This document shows, in pieces, positions 1-5,244 of a stretch of 9,201 nucleotides of DNA. The DNA lies in contig JAQQAK010000330.1 of assembly GCA_028527945.1 (NCBI GenBank), forward strand, positions 1-9,201, read 5' to 3'. Numbering within the stretch: position 1 is the stretch's first letter; every line of letters begins with the position of its first letter. Below the pieces are notes generated by a model, which did no database searches, was not told where the DNA came from, and was given only the letters and a program-made list of their open reading frames with translations. Both the position numbers and the translations under genes were made by a program. Source of the stretch: Spirochaetaceae bacterium (lineage in GTDB: Bacteria; Spirochaetota; Spirochaetia; UBA9216).

Positions 1-88
1 CATACATTTTTGTAGGCACAAAAAATACTTTCAATAAATTTTTATTCAAAATACTGCCCTATTCACTATTAAATATAAAAAATTAAAA

Positions 89-1318
89 ATGGCACAATTC
101 CTGCTATGTATCGGCATGAACATAGTATTAGAACGCCGCGAAAGCCTTTCAGATATAAAAATTAAAAGTGTGTTTCAACCTCTCTATTCTGTGCATGAAA
201 AAAAGTATATAGGGGTTGAAGCGCTATCAAGAGGAATAAATTCTAAAGGGCTGATACCCGCGCCAGAACTTTTCAATATCCCTCAAAACGGGCATGAAAA
301 ATTCAACCTAAACATGCGTTGTATAGAGAATGCGTTAAAAACACTGGAAAAGGTACCAGATCTTGACGGATATTCAATTTTCCTGAATATAGATTCTTCT
401 CTGATGGATACATCAGCATTTGATCTGGAAAAGTTTTTTTCATCACTTGAAAATACAAAAATAGAAGCAGAAAGGATTGTTATTGAATTAATAGAAAGTC
501 GTGTAAAAGATTTTGAGACCTTAATGGATTTTGTATCAGCCTGTAGAAAGAAAGGATATTTGATAGCTCTTGATGATGCGGGAGCTGGTTATTCAAACTT
601 TGAACGAATTGTAAAAATTAAACCAGATGTAATAAAAATAGACAGAGCCCTTGTTGATGGAGTTTCTGAAGAATTTCATAAAAGAGAAGTATGCAGAGCC
701 TTAATAGAACTTTCCAGAAATATTGGAGCTCTGTCTTTGGCTGAAGGAATAGAAACTTTAGATGATGCTCTTGAATGCCAGGATATGGGCGTAGATCTGA
801 TTCAGGGTTATTATTTATCCAAACCAATAGAAAGTATTGCCGCGCTTGACGCTTCAACCAAGAAAATATCTTTATTTGTTGAAACATGTAATTTCACAAC
901 AAAAGAACGAAACAAAAGGCTTAGAACGGATCTTGCAAGAATAAAAAGGCAGTCCCTTTTTATTTATAACCTCCTTTTAGACGATGATATTTCAGACTGG
1001 GATGAAATACTAAGATCAAGTATAGACAGGCTGCCTGAAGCAGAATGTGCCTATCTTTTAAATAAAGAAGGTATTCAAATCTCTAAAAGCGCCCTAAGAA
1101 CAAATGTTGTGTATAAAAAACACTTTCTCTTTAGTCCGGCAAAGCGAGGAGCAGATCATTCTCAGAAATATTATTTCCTAAAAAGATCTCCTAACCAGAA
1201 ATGGTATATTTCTGATCCGTATTTATCCAGTGCGACAGGAAACATATGTAGAACTGTCAGTCTGTACTTTGAAGTTAATAAAAATGCTTATTATTTATGT
1301 CTAGATATAAAAAATTAG
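89..1318 (+). CDS. EAL-domain cyclic-di-GMP phosphodiesterase with C-terminal sensor-like domain
   Basis: Predicted cytosolic phosphodiesterase that opens c-di-GMP to pGpG. The EAL domain covers about residues 25–255 and keeps the residues expected of an active enzyme: E44 in EALSR, N100, E133 in IELIE, the D162-D163 pair, K183 in KIDR, E219 in AEGIE and Q239 in IQGYYLSKP. The usual DDFGTG loop reads DDAGAG. Residues about 265–409 form a second domain with no membrane segment. Its end (WYISDPYLSSATG … CRTVSLYF … LDI) resembles PAS/PDC-type ligand-binding folds, and the layout and length recall B. subtilis YkuI. That comparison is inferred from pattern. No GGDEF, REC or signal peptide is visible. 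The start is uncertain: neither ATG 89 nor the in-frame ATG at 116 has a Shine-Dalgarno sequence, and the domain needs only what follows about residue 25. It is a single-gene unit, convergent with the next gene. Confidence 0.9.
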   Translation: MAQFLLCIGMNIVLERRESLSDIKIKSVFQPLYSVHEKKYIGVEALSRGINSKGLIPAPELFNIPQNGHEKFNLNMRCIENALKTLEKVPDLDGYSIFLNIDSSLMDTSAFDLEKFFSSLENTKIEAERIVIELIESRVKDFETLMDFVSACRKKGYLIALDDAGAGYSNFERIVKIKPDVIKIDRALVDGVSEEFHKREVCRALIELSRNIGALSLAEGIETLDDALECQDMGVDLIQGYYLSKPIESIAALDASTKKISLFVETCNFTTKERNKRLRTDLARIKRQSLFIYNLLLDDDISDWDEILRSSIDRLPEAECAYLLNKEGIQISKSALRTNVVYKKHFLFSPAKRGADHSQKYYFLKRSPNQKWYISDPYLSSATGNICRTVSLYFEVNKNAYYLCLDIKN

Positions 1319-1410
1319 GTTGAGTGATTTTCAAGTCTCAGAGTTTTTGAAATTATAACTTTAATACAAATGAAGATATTCTCACAACTTATTATATTAT
1401 GCACAATTAC

Positions 1411-2052
1411 CTAATGTTGTAATTTTTTATTAAAAGCCTCCAAGGTTAAAACGTCTACTCCAATATTGGATAACTCTTGAAGACCTTTATAATATACCTG
1501 AGATGCCGCCTCAGAAATAAAAGCAATTTTAAAATCTCTTTCACTTCCTTCATATATACTTGTTCTCAAACAATTAGGAAAATTACATCCACAAAAAACA
1601 AGTGTATTAATATCAATAAATCGTAAATGCTCTTCAAGTTTTGTTTGATAAAAAGCCCCCCAACGTGGTTTATACATAATCCATTCTTTATCACCAATTT
1701 TTTGAAATTCGTTATTAAAGAGAACTTTTGTATCAAGTTTAATATTTTTATTTGATAATAATTTTTCTACAATTTGAGAGCCTTCGCTATCTGGCTCCAC
1801 TATTCTTTTTCCATCTTCGATTAACTGTTTTCGACAAAGATCAACATTTGAGCCATCATTTTTGTATAACCTGACAATATGTATTATTGGTAATTTTTTA
1901 CTCCGGAAAAAATTAGCTAACTTTTCTATATTTGGAATAATCTCAAATGTTCCAGGTATTTCAGAGACAGCCCCTGGTAGCGAAAAATCATTTTGAGTGT
2001 CTATAATAACAAGAGCGCTTTTTAAATAATCAGGTTTCACATATGCATCCAT
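1411..2052 (-). CDS. Isochorismatase-family cysteine hydrolase
   Basis: 213-residue cytosolic hydrolase of the isochorismatase/nicotinamidase fold. The N-terminal strand ALVIIDTQNDF carries the catalytic Asp (D18) and a second Asp (D22). K128 in YKPRWGAF is the catalytic Lys, and C161 in CGCNFPNC is the nucleophile, so the Asp-Lys-Cys triad is complete. The family splits amide, vinyl-ether and related bonds in nicotinamide, isochorismate, ureido and other substrates. Nothing here fixes the substrate: the nicotinamidase metal site is not obvious and no pathway gene is adjacent. The ATG at 2052 is preceded by AAAAGGA at good spacing. The gene stands alone between a convergent EAL gene and tRNA-Cys, and it is visibly more A+T-rich than the operons to its right. 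It could be a late arrival beside the tRNA, but no flanking repeat or recombinase supports that. Confidence 0.88.
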   Translation of the reverse strand: MDAYVKPDYLKSALVIIDTQNDFSLPGAVSEIPGTFEIIPNIEKLANFFRSKKLPIIHIVRLYKNDGSNVDLCRKQLIEDGKRIVEPDSEGSQIVEKLLSNKNIKLDTKVLFNNEFQKIGDKEWIMYKPRWGAFYQTKLEEHLRFIDINTLVFCGCNFPNCLRTSIYEGSERDFKIAFISEAASQVYYKGLQELSNIGVDVLTLEAFNKKLQH

Positions 2053-2095
2053 AAATTTTTCCTTTTATTAAATTGTTATAAAATATACTTCCAGT

Positions 2096-2124
2096 ATTTT
2101 ACAGCCCTCTTGAAAAATTAACAA
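2096..2124 (-). promoter_or_regulatory. Candidate sigma-70 promoter for the cysteine hydrolase
   Basis: On the minus strand TTGTTA (2124–2119) and TAAAAT (2101–2096) are separated by 17 bp, about 45 bp upstream of the hydrolase start codon. Both boxes match the vegetative consensus moderately. A perfect 12-bp palindrome, TTTTTGCAAAAA (2131–2142), lies just upstream of the -35 box. In such AT-rich DNA chance matches are common, so this is tentative. Confidence 0.35.
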
Positions 2125-2154
2125 ATAAACTTTTTGCAAAAACAAAAATTGCAT

Positions 2155-2191
2155 AAAAAAAACGGATAAGTTCTTATAAAACTTATCCGTT
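2155..2191 (-). terminator. Intrinsic terminator of tRNA-Cys
   Basis: AACGGATAAGT (2161–2171) and ACTTATCCGTT (2181–2191) form a perfect 11-bp stem around a 9-nt loop. Read on the minus strand the stem runs directly into eight T residues (complement of 2155–2162). It starts 9 nt after the tRNA 3' end. The T-tract polarity assigns it to the tRNA transcript and also insulates the downstream hydrolase gene. Confidence 0.88.
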
Positions 2192-2199
2192 AAGCTAAA

Positions 2200-2271
2200 A
2201 GGCGCCGAGCGGATTCGAACCGCTGCATCAAGGTTTTGCAGACCTCTCCCTTACCACTTGGGTACGGCGCC
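2200..2271 (-). tRNA. tRNA-Cys (anticodon GCA)
   Basis: A complete cloverleaf can be folded by eye on the minus strand. The 7-bp acceptor stem is GGCGCCG/CGGCGCC. The short D-stem is CCC/GGG. The anticodon stem is GAGGT/ACCTT with loop CTGCAAA, giving anticodon GCA. The T-arm is AGCGG-TTCGAAT-CCGCT. The discriminator base at 2200 is U, the known identity base of tRNA-Cys. CCA is not encoded, so it must be added by a nucleotidyltransferase. A matching promoter lies about 70 bp upstream and an intrinsic terminator follows immediately, so this is a single-tRNA transcription unit. Confidence 0.97.
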
Positions 2272-2292
2272 ATATTTTGTTCTTTACCCTGA

Positions 2293-2315
2293 TTAGTTAT
2301 TAGTAAAATAACTAA
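2293..2315. repeat. 9-bp inverted repeat in the tRNA-Cys leader
   Basis: TTAGTTATT (2293–2301) and AATAACTAA (2307–2315) are perfect inverted arms around 5 nt. They sit between the predicted tRNA promoter and the mature 5' end, so the precursor would carry a hairpin about 20 nt before the RNase P cleavage site. The arms are all A/T apart from one pair. There is no T-tract in the tRNA direction, so it is not a terminator. Confidence 0.55.
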
Positions 2316-2339
2316 AACCGCTGTAAAAAACGTAGAGTG

Positions 2340-2368
2340 AGAATATCAGAAAATGACTTTTATGTCCA
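2340..2368 (-). promoter_or_regulatory. Predicted promoter of tRNA-Cys
   Basis: On the minus strand TGGACA (2368–2363), a 17-bp spacer and TATTCT (2345–2340) with an extended -10 TGA in front match the vegetative promoter pattern. Transcription would begin near 2333, about 60 nt before the mature tRNA. A TTGACT a few bases upstream is too far away (22 bp) to be the -35 box. Confidence 0.55.
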
Positions 2369-2402
2369 GTCAAAGAGAGATCTTTCAACAATTCTCATTA
2401 TT

Positions 2403-2450
2403 AAAAAAATCGAAGAAATTTTTATTTCTATGAAATAGAAAATTTCAACG
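2403..2450 (-). terminator. AT-rich hairpin with T-tract, possible terminator of the upstream small RNA
   Basis: The arms GAAATTTTTATTTC (2415–2428) and GAAATAGAAAATTTC (2432–2446) pair around a 3-nt loop with one bulged base. A CG/CG pair (2411–2412 with 2449–2450) extends the stem past a 2x2 mismatch. On the minus strand the stem is followed by A and then seven T residues (complement of 2403–2409). The polarity fits an intrinsic terminator for a minus-strand transcript, but the stem is nearly all A/T and may be weak. Confidence 0.4.
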
Positions 2451-2594
2451 TTTCCTATTTAGAAGAAGCAATTTGAAACTTTTAGACTAAAACCTACACC
2501 TTTTTTATGCATAAAGAGACAGAGCATAAATCTGGCTGAATGATTCGCAGGCTTTCCTGCGCCCAAATGAGGCCAGATTTCGGCGGCAGTCTCC
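2403..2594 (-). ncRNA. Candidate unclassified small RNA with nested hairpin
   Basis: This region between the HD–Nudix stop and the tRNA promoter has no credible gene. On the minus strand it opens with three nested helices. P1 is 8 bp (2596–2589 with 2520–2513, one G·U), P2 is 9 bp (AAATCTGGC/GCCAGATTT, 2580–2572 with 2536–2528) and P3 is 6 bp (CGCAGG/CCTGCG closing an AAAG tetraloop, 2561–2556 with 2551–2546). Two roughly symmetric internal loops separate them. The predicted start site falls at the first bases of P1, and a hairpin plus T-tract lies about 190 nt downstream. I could not match it to SRP RNA, 6S, tmRNA, RNase P or a riboswitch from conserved motifs. Alternatives are a structured 3' UTR, a dispersed palindromic repeat, or a plus-strand terminator, since T5 follows P1 on the plus strand. 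Confidence 0.4.
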
Positions 2595-2599
2595 TTTTT

Positions 2600-2627
2600 A
2601 TTAAATAAACCAAGTAATTTTAGTCAA
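2600..2627 (-). promoter_or_regulatory. Candidate promoter for the small RNA
   Basis: On the minus strand TTGACT (2627–2622), a 16-bp spacer and TTTAAT (2605–2600) match the sigma-70 consensus at five of six positions in each box. The element begins three bases after the HD–Nudix stop codon and predicts a start at about 2595–2593, exactly where the long nested hairpin begins. That coincidence is the main support, since AT-rich DNA gives frequent chance matches. Confidence 0.45.
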
Positions 2628-2629
2628 AT

Positions 2630-3976
2630 TTAAAAACTGCTGGAGATCTTTCCTTGTTCTCTGAGATAATACATTAAAGCTATCAGCATAGTACCATTAC
2701 TGTACTCACCGCTTCCCATTTTGGCTATAACCTCAGCGGCCGGAACAAGTTCATAATCAACATATTCATTATCATCAAGTGTTTGAACACCTGTAGCAAC
2801 AAGATCTTCTGCAAGAAAAGCTGTAAAGCGATTTGTCAAAAAAGCCGGATTAGCATTAACACTTCCAAGAAAAGTTATCTTTCCAGCTTTATAACCAGTT
2901 TCTTCTTCAAGCTCCCTTAAAGCAGCAACAGAAGGCTCTTCTCCCTCTTCAATTGTACCAGCAGGGAATTCTGTAGTAAGACGCATAGCTCCATGACGAT
3001 ATTGACGAACCATTACAAAATAATCTTTGCCGTCCTTATTTATTAATGGAATAACCGTAACCCAGTCAGGAGCTTCAATCATATAAGCTGTTGCAACTCT
3101 GCCGTCAGAGGCTTCTCGCTGAGAGCTGCAAAGATTAAAAATGCTACATTCATGCATTTTTTCACGAGACAATTCCTTCCATTCAAGCTTCTTCTCATTT
3201 TCTATCTTAGAAAGAAATGATCTGCATTTATCAGCGACGCTTTGTCCATACTCATTGTCCGGTAAAAAATCTATCAGTTTTTTCATATATCCTGACTTTA
3301 CAAGAATTTTTAGCGCTGCCCTTGTGTTAAAATCCCAAAGCCAACCTGCCTGAAAAACTTTAAAATCAGAAACTGTCTTCAAGTCATTAAAATCTACATG
3401 TCCATCAGACATAAAATCAGAATAAACTTTATCAGATATCTCAGGCAAATCCGGTAAATTATGAACAAGAGTTAAATCTTTAGCATCAGATTTATCATTG
3501 TAATAATCAGTTATTACCCGCAAAATATCAATTTTATCTGCATCACGTGTAAGCTCAGTAAAATAACGCTGTTCAGCATTTAGGCTATCAGGAATAAACC
3601 TTGAATTATGATACAGGACAGCCATGCAAATTAAATCAGCTTCTCTTTCTGTCAGATTTACTAAAACACTGTTCTGTGTTATTGCATCAAAACCAAGTTT
3701 ACCATGTTTTTCAGAACGATTATCAGCAAAGGTTCTATATTTTTTATACTGAATGAACCTTCCAGTATCATGCAGCATAGCGCAAGCTAGAGCAATAAAC
3801 CGGTCTGAACCTTTTAGAGCAAGTTCATCACATATTGCATCCATAGCATCAAAAACTTTATAAGAATGCTCGATCTTTAATTTTATGTTTGTGTCATGCA
3901 CAGCCTCTCCTGTAAGAAAACTGTCTGCATAATCCTTAAACCAGTCTTTAATTTGCTGGATATCTATATTCTTCAT
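2630..3976 (-). CDS. HD-domain phosphohydrolase fused to an ADP-sugar-type Nudix hydrolase
   Basis: 448-residue soluble two-domain protein. The HD domain (about residues 25–165) shows H37, the H69-D70 doublet in MLHDTGR, H123 and D147 in RDADKID, the metal-binding set of HD phosphohydrolases. After a helical linker (about 195–275) the Nudix domain (about 290–440) has a complete box: G340, E346, R354-E355, E358-E359 and G361. VRQYRHG and EFPAGTIEEGE upstream of the box, and P377 sixteen residues after G361, are typical of ADP-ribose/ADP-sugar pyrophosphatases (NudF/NUDT5 type). Substrates remain inferred, and the HD half might act on a nucleotide or phosphate product. The start is firm: ATG 3976 follows AAAAGGA at good spacing. 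The first 29 bp overlap the end of the upstream aminomutase gene, so translation is probably coupled. Confidence 0.9.
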   Translation of the reverse strand: MKNIDIQQIKDWFKDYADSFLTGEAVHDTNIKLKIEHSYKVFDAMDAICDELALKGSDRFIALACAMLHDTGRFIQYKKYRTFADNRSEKHGKLGFDAITQNSVLVNLTEREADLICMAVLYHNSRFIPDSLNAEQRYFTELTRDADKIDILRVITDYYNDKSDAKDLTLVHNLPDLPEISDKVYSDFMSDGHVDFNDLKTVSDFKVFQAGWLWDFNTRAALKILVKSGYMKKLIDFLPDNEYGQSVADKCRSFLSKIENEKKLEWKELSREKMHECSIFNLCSSQREASDGRVATAYMIEAPDWVTVIPLINKDGKDYFVMVRQYRHGAMRLTTEFPAGTIEEGEEPSVAALRELEEETGYKAGKITFLGSVNANPAFLTNRFTAFLAEDLVATGVQTLDDNEYVDYELVPAAEVIAKMGSGEYSNGTMLIALMYYLREQGKISSSF

Positions 3977-5018
3977 TATCAGATCCTTTTATTATGAAAA
4001 AATCTCCATCATCAGTTATTGTATAACGTTCTGAAGGAAGTGTAATCTTTCCCCCTCCACCGGGTAAATCAACAGAATATCGCGGCAAAGCCATTCCTGA
4101 TACAATCTCTTTCAGCTCTGCTACAATCTTTAATCCACGACGAAGAGGAACTCTCAGGTGAGATGTTCCCGCGGCAAGATCTCCCTGAAAAAGGTAATAC
4201 GGTTTTACCTTATTTAAAAGCAGCTTATTAAAAAGTTCTGCTAAAACATTTACATTATCATTAACATCCTTCAACAATACTGTCTGATTCAGAACCGGTA
4301 TTCCGGCAGAAACAAATAGATTTAAAGCATGGCTGCTTTCTGCTGAAAGCTCAAGCGGATGATTAAAATGCGTGACAAGCCATAAACCTGTATAATTTGA
4401 TAAAACCGAAACAAGCTCGTCATTAATACGTTCAGGATTAACAACCGGAACTCTTGAACAAATACGAATAATTAAATCCGGACGTTCCTTTTTAATTGAA
4501 CCAATAATTTTAGCCAGCCTTTTATTTGATAAAGTAAGGGGATCTCCCCCGGAAAGTAGAATCTCTTTTATTTCATTATTAGTTTTAAGATAATCTATAA
4601 TATTATTCAGTTGACTGTCTGACAGACTTCCTGCCTTCTGACCAGAAAAAGACCGCCTGAAACAGTGCCTACAGAAAGCGTCACAATTATCTGTAACAAG
4701 AACAAGAGCTCTGTTTTTGTATCTATGAACAAGTCTTTCTACAGGAGAAAACTTATGCTCGCCTAAAGGATCTCCGAGTTCGTAGCTTTTTACAACAAAT
4801 TCATCAGCTGAAGGAATTATCTGCCTAAGAACAGCTTTTGTTTCTGAAGGACTACCGGATAAGGCTGTATTGATATAATTTTCTGTTGTCTTAAAAGGAA
4901 GAAAGGAACATTTTCCTTCAGCCACAGTTTTAAACCAGTTATTTTGCTCAGATTCAACAGCAATTTCTTTTTCAGATAATTTTTTTTCAAGCTCAGCCAG
5001 TGTATTTATTGTCTTCAT
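3948..5018 (-). CDS. KamA/EpmB-family radical SAM lysine 2,3-aminomutase
   Basis: 356-residue cytosolic radical SAM, PLP-dependent enzyme expected to convert L-lysine to beta-lysine. The 4Fe-4S cysteines are C112, C116 and C119 in CDAFCRHC, followed by FRR. SGGDP (156–160) is the conserved SAM-binding glycine motif. K324 in LPGGGGKI is the PLP Schiff-base lysine, and D280 and D317 fit the substrate-binding aspartates. The length is near E. coli EpmB (342) and well short of clostridial KamA (about 416), with no long C-terminal extension. The CRHCFRRSF string and the N-terminal LRQIIPSADEFV also recall EpmB, which acts in EF-P lysylation, whereas GGGGK is KamA-like. The role (EF-P modification or free beta-lysine) is therefore open, since no efp or epmA is nearby. 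ATG 5018 lacks a Shine-Dalgarno sequence. It is the first gene of a two-gene operon. Confidence 0.92.
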   Translation of the reverse strand: MKTINTLAELEKKLSEKEIAVESEQNNWFKTVAEGKCSFLPFKTTENYINTALSGSPSETKAVLRQIIPSADEFVVKSYELGDPLGEHKFSPVERLVHRYKNRALVLVTDNCDAFCRHCFRRSFSGQKAGSLSDSQLNNIIDYLKTNNEIKEILLSGGDPLTLSNKRLAKIIGSIKKERPDLIIRICSRVPVVNPERINDELVSVLSNYTGLWLVTHFNHPLELSAESSHALNLFVSAGIPVLNQTVLLKDVNDNVNVLAELFNKLLLNKVKPYYLFQGDLAAGTSHLRVPLRRGLKIVAELKEIVSGMALPRYSVDLPGGGGKITLPSERYTITDDGDFFIIKGSDNEEYRYPAN

Positions 5019-5028
5019 TTTCAGGCAG

Positions 5029-5037
5029 ATGATACCA
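5029..5037 (-). promoter_or_regulatory. Candidate extended -10 for the aminomutase operon
   Basis: The minus strand reads TGGTATCAT, an extended -10 (TGn plus TATCAT), with only a weak TTAAAT 17 bp upstream. The last base of the -10 is 10 bp before the ATG at 5018, so a start at the normal distance would leave a leader of only a few nucleotides. This agrees with the missing ribosome-binding site. A second TATCAT further upstream (about 5059–5064) is an alternative that would give a longer leader. Confidence 0.35.
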
Positions 5038-5081
5038 TAAATTAGAATTACATTTAAAGTAGATGATATATTAAAAAATCG

Positions 5082-5111
5082 TTGACTTTTTATTTACCTA
5101 CCTGCTATGGT
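5082..5111 (+). promoter_or_regulatory. Predicted promoter of the sugar transporter gene
   Basis: TTGACT (5082–5087), an 18-bp spacer and TATGGT (5106–5111) preceded by TGC form a sigma-70 promoter with an extended -10. Transcription would start near 5118, leaving a leader of about 127 nt before the transporter ATG. The promoter is divergent from that of the aminomutase operon. Confidence 0.55.
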
Positions 5112-5133
5112 TTTATCTAAATAAAAGAGACAA

Positions 5134-5171
5134 TTTCAAAACTATGGGATTAAAGCATCTAAGTTTTGAAA
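5134..5171 (+). promoter_or_regulatory. 10-bp inverted repeat in the transporter leader
   Basis: TTTCAAAACT (5134–5143) and AGTTTTGAAA (5162–5171) are perfect complementary arms around 18 nt. They lie just downstream of the predicted start site, so they could form an mRNA hairpin or serve as a two-half-site operator. No T-tract follows, so it is not an attenuator-type terminator. The function is unknown. Confidence 0.45.
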
Positions 5172-5195
5172 AAAGCTCAATATTAAAATAACACC

Positions 5196-5221
5196 TGTAA
5201 ACGATTTTCAGTTTAAATCGT
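5196..5221 (+). promoter_or_regulatory. Operator-like dyad before the transporter
   Basis: ACGATTT (5201–5207) and AAATCGT (5215–5221) form a 7-bp inverted repeat. Overlapping it, TGTAAACGATTTTCA (5196–5210) resembles LacI/CcpA-type operators with a central CG (TGTAAACG then ATTTTCA), but it is one base longer than the canonical 14-mer. A LacI-family sugar repressor site would suit a sugar transporter. No such regulator is encoded in the window, so this is a suggestion only. Confidence 0.3.
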
Positions 5222-5244
5222 AATTTTAAGGAATTGGAGCTATA

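Noticed and set aside
1..88. Promoter for the EAL gene
   Set aside because: Several AT-rich -10-like strings exist (for example AATACT and TATAAA), but none has a convincing -35 box at proper spacing, so none can be chosen.
1319..1410. TTTCAA/TTGAAA pairing after the EAL gene as a terminator
   Set aside because: The stem is only six A/T-rich pairs with a long loop and no T-tract. I see no supported element in this 92-bp gap.
2200..2271. tRNA-Cys as an attachment site of an integrated element
   Set aside because: No second copy of the tRNA 3' end, no integrase and no phage or conjugation gene is present in the window.
2528..2580. Resemblance of ATGATTCGC in the plus strand to part of a THF riboswitch
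   Set aside because: Only about nine bases match. The rest of the riboswitch core is missing and no folate gene follows on the plus strand.
2403..2594. SRP RNA, 6S RNA, tmRNA or RNase P identity for the structured region
   Set aside because: The conserved SRP tetraloop and AGCA-type loop, the tmRNA tRNA-like ends and the RNase P core strings are absent. The 6S central-bubble layout at full length does not fit the short outer stem.
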